Assembly: GCF_001523745.2 (NCBI RefSeq)
Contig: NZ_CP013387.1
Coordinates: forward strand, 2,232,001 to 2,296,000
Direction of reading: 5' to 3'
DNA from: Burkholderia mayonis
GTDB taxonomy: Bacteria; Pseudomonadota; Gammaproteobacteria; Burkholderiales; Burkholderiaceae
Length of the DNA: 64,000 bases
Position 1 is the first letter of the stretch. Every line of letters begins with the position of its first letter. This document shows positions 34,320-43,634 of the stretch, in pieces. Both the position numbers and the translations under genes were made by a program. The notes under the pieces were generated by a model, which saw only the letters and a list, made by a program, of their open reading frames with translations, did no database searches and was not told where the DNA came from.

Positions 34320-36314
34320 ATGGTCCAGAAAACTAGCAATCCGGGTGGGCGGGCATTTACCGACGTGCTCGCGTTCACCTTCCGACACTGGCGCGCGCAA
34401 CCCGCGCGCATCGGCGCGATCGCCTTCTTCGCGCTCGCCGCCGCGCTCGGCGACGTGCTGACGCCGCTCTTCGCGGGACGCCTCGTCGACGCGCTGTCGC
34501 ACGGCGTCGCGGCCGCGGACAGGGCCGACGCCTGGAGCCGCGCGCTGCACGCGTTCGGCATGCTGATCGGCATCGGCGTCGCGTGCACGCTGCTGCGGCA
34601 GGCGGCGTTCCGCCACATCATCGTGCTGACGCTGAAGATGATGAGCGAAGTCGCGGCGAACGCGTTCCATCGCGTGCAACGCTTTTCGACCGACTGGCAC
34701 GCGAACAGCTTCGCCGGCTCGACCGTGCGCAAGATCACACGCGGCATGTGGGCGATCGACTTGCTCAACGACACGCTGCTCGTCGCGCTGCTGCCGTCCG
34801 TCGTGATGCTGACGGGCGCGACGCTGCTGCTCGGCGCGCACTGGCCGGTGATGGGCGCGGTGGTCGGCGGCGGCTCGCTCGTCTTCATCGCGGTGACGGT
34901 CACGATGTCGCTGCGCTTCGTCGCGCCCGCCGCGCGGCTCGGCAATCTGTGGGACACGCGGATGGGCGGCGCGCTCGCCGACGCGGTGAGCTGCAACCCG
35001 GTCGTCAAGGCGTTCGGCGCGGAGACGCGCGAGGAAGCGCGGCTCGACCGCGTCGTGTCGAAGTGGCGCGCGCGCACCCGCCGCGCGTGGCGGCGCGGCA
35101 CGCTGAACGGCGGCGTGCAGGGCGCGATGCTCGTCGCAATGCAGGCCGCGATCCTCGGCGCGGCGCTGTGGCTGTGGGCGAACGATCGCGCGAGCGTCGG
35201 CGACATCACGTTCGCGCTGACGACGTTCCTCGTGCTGCAAGGCTATCTGCGCGACATCGGCATGCACATCCGCAACCTGCAGCGCTCGGTCAACGACATG
35301 GAAGAACTCGTGTCGCTCGAGCGGCAGCCGCTCGGCATCGACGACAAGCCGGGCGCGAGGCCGATCTCGATCGTGCGCGGCGAGATCCGCTTCGAGCACG
35401 TGACGTTCGGCTACAGCGGCGCGCACGCGAAGCCGCTCTACGGCGATTTCTCGATCCGGATCGCGCCGGGCGAGCGGGTCGGGCTCGTCGGGCATTCCGG
35501 GTCGGGCAAGACGTCGTTCATCAAGCTGATCCAGCGGCTCTACGACGTCGACGGCGGCCGCATCGTGATCGACGGGCAGAACATCGCCGACGTCACGCAG
35601 GATTCGCTGCGCAGCCAAATCGCGATCGTCCAGCAGGAACCGCTGCTGTTCCACCGGACGCTCGCCGAGAACATCGCGTACGCGCGGCCCACCGCGACGC
35701 GCGACGAGATCGAGCGCGCCGCGCGGCTCGCGAGCGCGCACCACTTCATCGCCGCGCTGCCGCAGGGCTACGACACGCTCGTCGGCGAGCGCGGGATCAA
35801 GCTGTCGGGCGGCGAGCGGCAGCGCGTCGCGATCGCGCGCGCGTTCCTCGCCGACGCGCCGGTGCTGATCCTCGACGAAGCGACGTCGAGCCTCGACAGC
35901 GAGAGCGAAGTGCTGATCCAGCAGGCGATGGAGCGGCTGATGGTCGGGCGCACGACGCTCGTCGTCGCGCACCGGCTGTCGACGGTGCGCGCGCTCGATC
36001 GGCTGATCGTGCTCGACAAGGGACGCGTAATCGAAGAAGGCTGCCACGACGCGCTGATCCGGCTCGAAGGCGGCGTCTACCGGCGGCTGTTCGAGCGGCA
36101 AGCGCTCGAACTCGCGAAGGGCCTGATCGAGCAGACGGGCGGCGACGTCTCCGACTGGCTGCGCGACGAGCATGACGGACGCGACGAGCGCAACGAGCGC
36201 GGCGAACGCGACAAGCCCGGCGTGCTCGACGAGCACGACGCGCGGCGCTCGCACGGCGCGTTCGACGGCGGCGACGGGCGAATCGACGATTCGGCGGTCG
36301 CCGTCGAGAAGTAG
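34320..36314 (+). CDS. ABC exporter, fused permease and ATPase
   Basis: The 664-residue protein has an N-terminal type-IV exporter membrane domain (about residues 20-325, six helices) and an ATPase domain with Walker A GHSGSGKT (391-398), LSGGERQ (495-501), Walker B VLILDEA (515-521) and the H-loop histidine in VVAHRLS. It should work as a dimer in the inner membrane, exporting lipids, peptides or drugs; the substrate is unknown. The last 60 residues form a highly charged tail rich in Asp, Glu, Arg and His (EHDGRDERNERGERDKPG), which is unusual for the family. The ribosome site is weak, so the start is less certain than the rest. Confidence 0.9.
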   Translation: MVQKTSNPGGRAFTDVLAFTFRHWRAQPARIGAIAFFALAAALGDVLTPLFAGRLVDALSHGVAAADRADAWSRALHAFGMLIGIGVACTLLRQAAFRHIIVLTLKMMSEVAANAFHRVQRFSTDWHANSFAGSTVRKITRGMWAIDLLNDTLLVALLPSVVMLTGATLLLGAHWPVMGAVVGGGSLVFIAVTVTMSLRFVAPAARLGNLWDTRMGGALADAVSCNPVVKAFGAETREEARLDRVVSKWRARTRRAWRRGTLNGGVQGAMLVAMQAAILGAALWLWANDRASVGDITFALTTFLVLQGYLRDIGMHIRNLQRSVNDMEELVSLERQPLGIDDKPGARPISIVRGEIRFEHVTFGYSGAHAKPLYGDFSIRIAPGERVGLVGHSGSGKTSFIKLIQRLYDVDGGRIVIDGQNIADVTQDSLRSQIAIVQQEPLLFHRTLAENIAYARPTATRDEIERAARLASAHHFIAALPQGYDTLVGERGIKLSGGERQRVAIARAFLADAPVLILDEATSSLDSESEVLIQQAMERLMVGRTTLVVAHRLSTVRALDRLIVLDKGRVIEEGCHDALIRLEGGVYRRLFERQALELAKGLIEQTGGDVSDWLRDEHDGRDERNERGERDKPGVLDEHDARRSHGAFDGGDGRIDDSAVAVEK

Positions 36315-36665
36315 CGGCGGTCGCGACGGAGCCGCGATGCGGGCGGCGCGGCTGTGCGCGAGCGCGGTCGCGTTGCTTGGCGTCGCGTTCGCGCGGTGCG
36401 CGACACGCGACGTGTACGCAAAACGCGCGATCGCGTCGCCCCAACTCGACTCGCACGGACAACGCACGGCATCGCGACGATCGATACATGCGGTCGAAAC
36501 GCGACTGGATCAAAACGCAGCAAACCAAATCGAGCCGCAAAGCGCTGCGTCGCTTCGAAGCCACCGCTCCCCGCGCGGCCGCAGGCCCGCAATCCGGGAC
36601 GCCCGCCTGCGCCGCCCCGCTCCGCCCCGTTGCGATTCCCCCTATCCGTCAACCAACCACCCGCA
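36315..36665. other. Convergent gap, no gene seen
   Basis: About 350 bases between the stops of the ABC transporter and the isonitrile-hydratase-like gene. I see no gene or clear terminator. Confidence 0.4.
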
Positions 36666-37364
36666 TCACCCCGCGGCCCAGCTCCGCTCCAGCGCCGCCG
36701 CGACGCGCGCGACCACCTGCTCGCGCCGCGCGAACACCGGTGTCGACCGCTCGCGCACGCGCTCGACGATCCGCGCGGGCGCGGTGTCCGGATCGCCCGA
36801 TTCGAACGGCGGCGCTGGCGCATATTCGAGCTGCAGCTGTACCGCCTGCGCGTCGTCCTCGCCGACGAGCTCCGCCGCGAGCGTCAGCGCAAAATCGATC
36901 CCCGCAGTCACGCCGCCGCCCGTCACGAGATTCCCGTCGCGCACGACGCGCTCGCGCACCGGAATCGCGCCGAGCGGCGCGAGCAGCGAATGGAAAGCCC
37001 AGTGCGTCGTCGCGCGCCGGCCGCGCAGCAGGCCCGCCGCGCCGAGCACGAGCGCGCCCGTGCAGACCGACGCCACGTAACGCGCTTGCGCCGCGTGCCG
37101 GCGGATGAACGCGAGCGTATCCGCGTCCTCCATCAGATCGGCGACGCCCGCGCCGCCCGGCACGCAGATCACGTCGAGCGGCGGACAGTCGTCGAACGTC
37201 GCGGTGGGCGCGAGCACGAGCCCGCTGCTCGCGGCCACCGGCTCGCGCGTCTTCCAGACGAGCCGCACCGTGACGCCGGGCAACGACGCGAACACGTCGT
37301 GCGGCCCCGTCAGATCGAGCTGCTGCACCTGCGGAAACAACAGTAATCCCACTTCGATGGCCAT
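36666..37364 (-). CDS. DJ-1/PfpI family protein, isonitrile-hydratase-like
   Basis: The 232-residue protein has the DJ-1/PfpI fold with nucleophile Cys 101 in the elbow ASVCTGALVLG. Asp 17 and Thr 102 are also present; Asp 17, Cys 101 and Thr 102 are the residues known to matter in the Pseudomonas isonitrile hydratase InhA, which turns isocyanides into N-formamides. The length is close to InhA (about 228). ATG 37364 follows an AAGGAGGAGG ribosome site. It is divergent from a GlxA-type regulator that also contains a DJ-1-like domain. The activity is inferred from residues and length. Confidence 0.85.
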   Translation of the reverse strand: MAIEVGLLLFPQVQQLDLTGPHDVFASLPGVTVRLVWKTREPVAASSGLVLAPTATFDDCPPLDVICVPGGAGVADLMEDADTLAFIRRHAAQARYVASVCTGALVLGAAGLLRGRRATTHWAFHSLLAPLGAIPVRERVVRDGNLVTGGGVTAGIDFALTLAAELVGEDDAQAVQLQLEYAPAPPFESGDPDTAPARIVERVRERSTPVFARREQVVARVAAALERSWAAG

Positions 37365-37451
37365 TCCGATCCTCCTCCTTGTTGCATGCCGTCACGCCGG
37401 CCCGGCAGCCCGCGCGGCACCGTGGACAAACCGACTGTACGCAAGTACCGT
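37365..37451. promoter_or_regulatory. Divergent promoter, hydratase-like and GlxA-type genes
   Basis: An 87-base gap that must hold the start signals of both genes. It contains the strong ribosome site of the minus-strand gene and the short repeat GTACGCAAGTACCGTA. Confidence 0.5.
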
Positions 37452-38483
37452 ATGGCGAATATGCCAAAGTCCCCACGATTCCTGCCAGCCGCGCCTGCCG
37501 CCGCCGAGCGCCGCGCGGTGCACGTGCTCGCGTTCGACGACGTGCAGTTGCTCGACGTCACCGGGCCGCTGCAGGTGTTCTCGACTGCGAACGACTTCGC
37601 GGCGCGGCGCGGCCTCGCGATCCCGTATGCGCCGCGCGTCGTCGCCGCGCACGCGCCGCCCGTCATGTCATCGGCGGGGCTCGTGTTCGTCGCCGCGCCG
37701 CTGCCCGCCGCGCGCGAGCCGTCCGATACGCTGATCGTCGCGGGCGGCCGGGGCGTCTACGACGCGGCGCGCGACCCGCGGCTCGTCGACTGGGTGCGCC
37801 GCCGCGCGGCGCAAACGCGGCGCATCGCGTCGGTGTGCTCGGGCGCGTTCGTGCTCGCGGCGGCGGGGCTGCTCGACGGCCGCCGCGTCGTCACGCACTG
37901 GTCGCGCTGCGAAGAACTCGCGCGGCGCTACCCCAACATGCGCGTCGATCCAGATCCCATTTTCATACGCGACGGCGACGTGTGGACGTCGGCAGGCGTC
38001 ACGGCCGGCATCGATCTCGCACTCGCGCTCGTCGAAAACGATCTCGGCCGCGCGCTCGCGCTCGACGTCGCGCGGCATCTCGTCGTATTCCTGAAGCGGC
38101 CGGGCGGCCAGGCGCAGTTCAGCACCGCGCTGTCGCTGCAGCACGAAGGTGGTCGCTTCAGCGAACTGCACGCATGGGCGGCCGCGAACCTGGGCGCGGA
38201 TCTGTCGGTTGCGGCCCTCGCCGCGCGCGCGGGGATGAGCGAGCGCAGCTTCATGCGCCGCTACCGCGAGACGACCGGCAAGACGCCCGCGCGGGCGATC
38301 GAGCAGATGCGCGTCGAAGCCGCGCGCAACCTGCTCGCCGACGCGCCGCTGCCGATCAAGCGAATCGCCGCGCGCTGCGGATTCGGCTCTGAGGAAACGA
38401 TGCGGCGCAGCTTCCTGCGGATGCTCGGCGTGACGCCGCAGACGTATCGCGAGCGGTTCGCGGTGGATCGGCGAGGCGTCTGA
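37452..38483 (+). CDS. GlxA-type AraC family regulator
   Basis: The 343-residue protein has an N-terminal DJ-1/PfpI-like domain (about 20-190: FDDVQLLDVTGPLQVF, then IASVCSGAFVLAAAGLL) and a C-terminal AraC helix-turn-helix pair (about 235-335: SVAALAARAGMSERSFMRRYRETTG and IKRIAARCGFGSEETMRRSF, each read in part). This is the GlxA layout; members sense small molecules such as choline derivatives or polyamines. The start MANMPKSP at 37452 was chosen over an upstream ATG because the family domain then begins at a normal distance. It should control the divergent isonitrile-hydratase-like gene. Confidence 0.9.
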   Translation: MANMPKSPRFLPAAPAAAERRAVHVLAFDDVQLLDVTGPLQVFSTANDFAARRGLAIPYAPRVVAAHAPPVMSSAGLVFVAAPLPAAREPSDTLIVAGGRGVYDAARDPRLVDWVRRRAAQTRRIASVCSGAFVLAAAGLLDGRRVVTHWSRCEELARRYPNMRVDPDPIFIRDGDVWTSAGVTAGIDLALALVENDLGRALALDVARHLVVFLKRPGGQAQFSTALSLQHEGGRFSELHAWAAANLGADLSVAALAARAGMSERSFMRRYRETTGKTPARAIEQMRVEAARNLLADAPLPIKRIAARCGFGSEETMRRSFLRMLGVTPQTYRERFAVDRRGV

Positions 38484-38913
38484 GCTCTATTTGCGTCGGC
38501 GCGGCGCGGCGCGTTGGCTTTGGCTTTGGCTTTGGCTTTGGCTTTGGCTTTGGCTTTGGCTTTGGCTTCGCATTCGACGTCGATCTCAATTTCGACCTCG
38601 ACGTCGACTTCATCTTCGGCGAGACCTCGACGCAGTAACATTGTCGCGACCCGCACCGCCGCCGCCGAGCGCATCCTCGACCGCGCGCGCACGACGCGTC
38701 GCGACACAGCCTCGCATGGCGAAAAAGCCGAAATATGCGACCCTCTCCGCATGTCGACGCAATACCTTCCCCTCTCGCACTTCTGGCGCCGCTTCTGACG
38801 GAGCGGCATAGTCACATCCCGATCACGACCATGCCGCCGCATCCGGCCGGCATTGCGTCGATCGCGCCCCCAACCCGGCTCGGACTGCGGCGGTTTTCCC
38901 GGAGAAACCGTTC
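38484..38913. other. Gap with hexamer array, upstream of TrpRS
   Basis: About 430 bases. It contains the TTGGCT array and degenerate hexamers after it (to about 38630). A GC-poor stretch near 38715-38770 may be the TrpRS promoter. No gene is visible. Confidence 0.5.
38514..38568. repeat. Hexamer array TTGGCT, about 9 copies
   Basis: Nine exact copies of TTGGCT, followed by degenerate hexamers with CGACGT and TTCGAC units. It lies 31 bases past the stop of the GlxA-type regulator. Confidence 0.92.
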
Positions 38914-39954
38914 ATGCACGACGACACCTCGAATCCTTCCCGACCGCCGATCGCACTGACCGGCGATCGCCCGACGGGCGCGCTGCATCTCGGCCATTAC
39001 ATCGGCTCGCTGAAGACGCGCGTCGCGCTGCAGGACACACACCGGCAGTTCATCCTCGTCGCCGACACGCAGGCGCTGACCGACAACGCACACGATCCGG
39101 ACAAGGTTCGCCGCAACGTCATCGAAGTCGCGCTCGACTATCTGGCGGTCGGCATCGATCCGCGCCGGAGCACGATCGCGGTGCAGTCGGGCCTGCCCGC
39201 ACTCGCCGAGCTGACGCTCTTCTATCTGAACTTCGTCACCGTCGCGCGCCTCAAGCGCAATCCGACGATCAAGGACGAGATCCACGCGCGCGGCTTCGGC
39301 CGCGACATCCCGGCGGGCTTTCTCTGCTACCCGGTCGCGCAGGCGGCCGACATCACCGCGTTCAAGGCCGATACGGTGCCCGTCGGCGACGATCAATTGC
39401 CGCTCGTCGAGCAGACGAATGAAATCGTCCGGCGCATCAACCGGCAGGCGGGCATCGACGTGCTGCCCGAAGCGAACGCGCTGATCTCGTCGACGGGGCG
39501 GCTGCCGGGCGTCGACGGCCGCGCGAAGATGAGCAAGTCGCAGGGCAACGCGATTCCGCTGTCGTCGTCGCCCGACGCGATCGCCGATGCCGTCAAGCGG
39601 ATGTACAGCGATCCGAATCATCTGCGCGTGTCCGATCCGGGCACGGTCGAAGGCAACGTCGTGTTCACGTATCTCGATGCGTTCGACGACGAGCCCGACG
39701 AAGTCGAGCGACTGAAGGCCGCGTATCGCGCGGGCGGACTCGGCGACATGACGCTCAAGCGCCGGCTCGAAGACAAGCTGCAAGCGCTGATCGCGCCGAT
39801 CCGCGAGCGGCGCGCGCAGCTCGCGCGCGAGCCGGGCTACGTCGTCGACGTGCTGCGGGACGGCGCCGCACGCGCAAACGACGTCACGCAGCGCACGCTC
39901 GGCGAGGTGCGCGACGCGCTGGGGGCGTTTTCGTTTCGGAAGATCGTCGGCTGA
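38914..39954 (+). CDS. trpS: Tryptophan--tRNA ligase
   Basis: The 346-residue class I enzyme charges tRNA-Trp. The HIGH-type motif is HLGH at 25-28 within GDRPTGALHLGHYIGSL, and KMSKS is at 205-209. GFLCYPVAQAADI and ADTVPVGDDQ line the tryptophan and ATP pocket. The length is normal. A GGAG ribosome site precedes ATG 38914. If this replicon is chromosome 2, a second trpS may exist on chromosome 1; that cannot be judged here. It is transcribed alone. Confidence 0.95.
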   Translation: MHDDTSNPSRPPIALTGDRPTGALHLGHYIGSLKTRVALQDTHRQFILVADTQALTDNAHDPDKVRRNVIEVALDYLAVGIDPRRSTIAVQSGLPALAELTLFYLNFVTVARLKRNPTIKDEIHARGFGRDIPAGFLCYPVAQAADITAFKADTVPVGDDQLPLVEQTNEIVRRINRQAGIDVLPEANALISSTGRLPGVDGRAKMSKSQGNAIPLSSSPDAIADAVKRMYSDPNHLRVSDPGTVEGNVVFTYLDAFDDEPDEVERLKAAYRAGGLGDMTLKRRLEDKLQALIAPIRERRAQLAREPGYVVDVLRDGAARANDVTQRTLGEVRDALGAFSFRKIVG

Positions 39955-40204
39955 CGCAGGGTGGCGCAGGCGGGCGCACATTGTCGGGCCGTCGAGTCGT
40001 CGGATCGTTCATGATGCATCGTCCGACACGCGCGCCTTTCGTCGGACGGATCGCTTTCGCCGTTGCAACACGCACTGCGCGCAAGCCGTTTTCGCACGCG
40101 CCGACCGAGCGGCAACAGACTTTACACACTGTTACCCGCGACGCTCATCCAACGATGACGGCATTCCCTATACTGCCGGCGTGCAATAGCAACCACCCGC
40201 TACC

Positions 40205-40852
40205 ATGAACACGAAGCCCATCCAAACAACGACAACGAAACGCCCGGCTTTCGCGAGGACCACCCTGCTCGTTTCGCTCGCCGCGACGGCGGCGCTGTCG
40301 CTGAGCGCATGCGTCGCGCCGAATGCGTACGGACCGTATGGTTCGCAGCCGCAGTACGGTGCGCCCGCCTATTCGCAGCCGTCGTACGCTCAGCCGGCCT
40401 ACTCGCAGCCGTCGTATGCGCAGCCCGACTACTCGCAGCCCGCGTATCCGCAGCAAGGCTACGCGCAACCCGGCTATCAATCGGGCTATCAATCCGGGTA
40501 TCAACCGGGCTACTCGACCCAGTACGGCACGATCGCCGGCATCCGCCCGATCGGCGGCGCGACAGGCCCGTCGGGCGTCGCGGGCACGGTCGTCGGCGCG
40601 CTCGTCGGCGGCGTGCTCGGCAACCAGATCGGCCGCGGCCACGGCCGCGACGCCGCGACGGTCATCGGCGCACTCGGCGGCGCGGTCGCGGGCAACCAGA
40701 TCGGCCAGCAGATGGGCGCGCAGCCGAGCGCGTATCGCGTCGACGTGCAACTGAGCGACGGCTCGATGCGCTCGTTCGACCTGCAGACGCCGGGCGATCT
40801 GCGTCCGGGCGATCGCGTGCGCGTCGACGGCAATCAGATTTCGCGGTACTGA
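40205..40852 (+). CDS. Glycine-zipper outer-membrane lipoprotein
   Basis: The 215-residue protein has a lipobox LSLSAC (Cys 37) after a hydrophobic signal. Residues 40-105 are low-complexity with repeated five-residue units of the type YSQPA, YAQPS and GYQPG. A glycine-zipper (17-kDa/SlyB-like) domain follows: VVGALVGGVLGNQIGRGHGRD and VIGALGGAVAGNQIG, then a small beta domain ending VRVDGNQISRY. Such lipoproteins sit in the outer membrane and help its stability. Its last 19 bases overlap the convergent AraC pseudogene. Confidence 0.88.
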   Translation: MNTKPIQTTTTKRPAFARTTLLVSLAATAALSLSACVAPNAYGPYGSQPQYGAPAYSQPSYAQPAYSQPSYAQPDYSQPAYPQQGYAQPGYQSGYQSGYQPGYSTQYGTIAGIRPIGGATGPSGVAGTVVGALVGGVLGNQIGRGHGRDAATVIGALGGAVAGNQIGQQMGAQPSAYRVDVQLSDGSMRSFDLQTPGDLRPGDRVRVDGNQISRY

Positions 40853-41496
40853 CGAATGCGCTCGCGCCCGAACGCAAGACGCATCAACCCCGCCCGCACC
40901 CGGTCGACGAGATCCGACGCGTCCAGATTGAGCAGCGCCATCTCGCGATTGAGCTGCCGGATCGCCTGCGAATGGGCGGCGGCGTTCGCGAACGGCGACT
41001 TCCTCGCGAGACTGGACGACGGCAGCCGCAGTTGATTGTCCGACGCGCGAAAAGTCACCTTCGGCAGCCGATCCCGATATCGCTCGAAGTAGTCCGGCTG
41101 CGGCCACGTGAAGCCCAGTTCGATCTGCTCGAACAGATCCGGAAACAGGAACTTGACCGTCGCCGATATCCCGATCAGCAGGCATTCGAAAAAGAAATTC
41201 CGCAGGTTGCCGAGCGGCACCTTCCCGCGGACGGTCAGCGTCGCGTTGACGCCGTCCTCCTTCAGATAGATCGCATAGACGCTCAGCCGGCTGCGGGAGT
41301 ACTTCGCGGACGTATCGAGCACATGCGCGCGCACGACTCTGCGCTCACGCACATGGAGCAGCAGGGAATCGATGAGCGTGAGCCAGTTATCAGAGCGCTT
41401 GAGAATTGCATATGGCAACGCGTATCTGATCACGAACGGCATGATGCATCGCTGGCTGCTGAGCCGGATCGGCGGAGGTTCCGGAAAGCGAGGCAT
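40834..41496 (-). pseudogene. Truncated AraC-type regulator (Arabinose_bd domain only)
   Basis: About 220 codons match the effector domain of OruR-like AraC regulators (MPFVIRYALPYAIL, FFECLLIGISATVKFLFPDL, FTWPQPDYFERYRD). The frame ends with DLVDRVRAGLMRLAFGRERI and a stop, just where the helix-turn-helix domain should begin. The DNA-binding domain is therefore lost, cut off near the convergent lipoprotein gene. The N-terminal part also looks damaged above 41442. It lies next to an AT-richer gene of foreign look. A decayed regulator of that neighbour is the simplest reading. Confidence 0.75.
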
Positions 41497-41834
41497 TACA
41501 TTCGTCGTCAGTCGTTCCGGCCTGGACCTTGCCGCGCGAGCCCCCGTGCAGTCGCTCGTGCGCAAGGCCATCCTGCGGTTCGCCAAGCACGACATGCAGC
41601 TCGTGCACCGAGGCTTGCAGCACATTGTTCAGGCTTGCGAAGAAAACGCGCTTCGGCAACCGAACGTCGACGACGACGCGTGACGAAGCGACGAGCCAAT
41701 GATTCGCGATCCGAATCGGCAGTCGCGATCCCGCCAGCTCGTCTCGTCGTCAGGCGCGGCATCCCGCGTGTGCCGCCACTTGCCTGAACGTCGGCTCGCG
41801 TCAAAGATCGCTCAACGGCACGAGGAATGAATGG

Positions 41835-43070
41835 TCACCTCACAAAGCTGAGGTCGGCATTCGTTCGATCGATGATGGAAGACATGATGATCTTGCGCCT
41901 CCTCATTTGTCTGCGCCGCACCGATTCCTGCCCTCCGGGCACCAGCTTCGCCACCAGGTTTACCGAAGCATTCTTCAGGAAAGAGGCAGCGATCATGACA
42001 ATGCCAATCGAATATTTCGGAAACGAAAGCGCATCGGCCAATCTATTTCCGAGAATTATTCTCGCCAGATTTCCGTAGTACGATCTTTTAATTTTCAGAG
42101 TCACCATGCCACTGAAAGTGGACTCGTCCTTGCCGAGAATTTCGGGCAGCGCGCCGAACAAGGCGCCTCCAAGCATCGGCGTGATGTGATCCATCTTATA
42201 GGCGTCATGCATTTGAAGCCACACCAAGCGCCACAAATCGGACTCGTCGGCAGGCTGCAGTTCCGGGTGGACGTCAACAAGGTATCCAATATATCGCCAC
42301 AAATGAACGATATCCCCTCTTTTCTTGGACGAGAGCACATCGACGTGACCGAGCGCCAAGGCTCCCAGTGAAGACGCCAAGGAAAACGGAATAATTGTGG
42401 CTACGTAGATGCACTGATGAATCGGATTACCCAGCAAGGTCCGATTCCAGTCTTCCCGTCCGTTCATCGCTCTACGCATGTGCGCATGGATCAGGCGAAT
42501 GCGGACGCAGGCCTTCAAGCCGGCGCCGAAACGGGCAAGCCCTCCCGGAGCCGTGACCTCGTTATACCAAGCGAGCGTTTCGACCGCCCGCTTACCCGCT
42601 TTTTTATGAAGATCCCCGGAGCGGATCAGCACTTCGTTCGCGTCCGGCGCCACATAGCTCAACGCCAATCCCGCGATGAAAATCGGCAACGCCTCGTCGC
42701 CCACCATTGCGATCAAGTCGGTAGCGGAATCCAGCCTTGTATAGTCCAACCAATACGGAACCCGGTCCACTTCGCGAAAAAATTCGACGAGTTCGGATGG
42801 GGGATTAACGACGATGTCGATTCCATGCTCCAGCGCGTGATTGAACATTTCCCACACCGCCTTCCCGTCGCGATGCATGCACTCGACAAGCCGGTCCGCG
42901 ACGGGATCGAACTCATTCTTGAATCTCATAAAAGACTGGAACTGTGCATCGGTCGATTTAACATTTTTCGGCGCAAACAGACTCATAGCCACGTTATACG
43001 GAAACTCCAGCGTGATCGAAGGGTTCTCCAAAAAATCGACCTGCTCATAATTCGATTGAATTTTTCTCAT
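41835..43070 (-). CDS. MpaB/rubber-oxygenase-like (DUF2236) protein
   Basis: The 411-residue protein matches the ER-bound oxygenase MpaB / latex-clearing (DUF2236) family: PYWLDYTRLDSATDL, GLALSYVAPDANEVLIRSG, RIRLIHAHMRRAM and GNPIHQCIYVATIIPFS. Members use a b-type heme to oxidise hydrophobic substrates; the conserved His-Arg core HAHMRR is present. No signal peptide is seen. The gene is visibly richer in A and T, with AT-ending codons, than everything around it, so it was probably acquired by transfer. ATG 43070 has a GGGAGA ribosome site. It is flanked by a truncated AraC gene and an intact AraC gene. Confidence 0.82.
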   Translation of the reverse strand: MRKIQSNYEQVDFLENPSITLEFPYNVAMSLFAPKNVKSTDAQFQSFMRFKNEFDPVADRLVECMHRDGKAVWEMFNHALEHGIDIVVNPPSELVEFFREVDRVPYWLDYTRLDSATDLIAMVGDEALPIFIAGLALSYVAPDANEVLIRSGDLHKKAGKRAVETLAWYNEVTAPGGLARFGAGLKACVRIRLIHAHMRRAMNGREDWNRTLLGNPIHQCIYVATIIPFSLASSLGALALGHVDVLSSKKRGDIVHLWRYIGYLVDVHPELQPADESDLWRLVWLQMHDAYKMDHITPMLGGALFGALPEILGKDESTFSGMVTLKIKRSYYGNLARIILGNRLADALSFPKYSIGIVMIAASFLKNASVNLVAKLVPGGQESVRRRQMRRRKIIMSSIIDRTNADLSFVR

Positions 43071-43634
43071 ATATGCGTCTCCCTATCCATTAATACTATT
43101 TCCGCTATGCATTCGACGAATACCTCGTCCGATCCCGAGATCGGGATCTGCATGCCCATGCGTTGCCTAATGGGTTTGCCCGACGGCCGTGCGATCCACA
43201 TGCAATGCCACACCGTCGATATGGACTGCCCAGTGAAAAAATGTTCTTTTACGATCGACAATACTCATTTATCGCTTTCATAGTGCTGCATGTTCCGGCA
43301 AACGAGGGGAAACAGCCATGTTGAAAAGGGACAGGTGTTTTAGTTTGCGGGCCAAGCTGGCCCTTCCAAGGGTTTTTCCTGGACGAGCGCCTGGATGGCC
43401 GCTCGGAGCGCCGTCGAACGCACGTTGACGGCCGAAGGCAGATGATTGCGGGCTGCATTTCCCGCCTTGCAAGCTGCATCGAATCGGTACGCTCCCACCC
43501 TACATCGATCTTGTTTTCGCGGAGGCGACCTTGGGAAACGTTCTTTCTTGTCAATGTCGAAAAGAGCCGATGTGCCGAAAGCTACGTATCGGCCGCGACC
43601 GCATGGCGGGTCGCCCATCCGGCGTTTTGCCGAA
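43071..43634. other. Gap between the DUF2236 and AraC genes
   Basis: About 560 bases. The first part is AT-rich like the DUF2236 gene and holds its promoter. The part 43300-43630 is mixed; I see no convincing gene, only broken open frames that may be remnants. Confidence 0.45.

Noticed and set aside
38860..38913. A small hairpin before trpS as a possible attenuator
   Set aside because: The stem is short, there is no leader peptide with tryptophans and no T-run.
43300..43620. Possible transposase remnant between the DUF2236 and AraC genes
   Set aside because: Broken frames with some charged stretches are present, but I could not match a transposase motif or terminal repeats.
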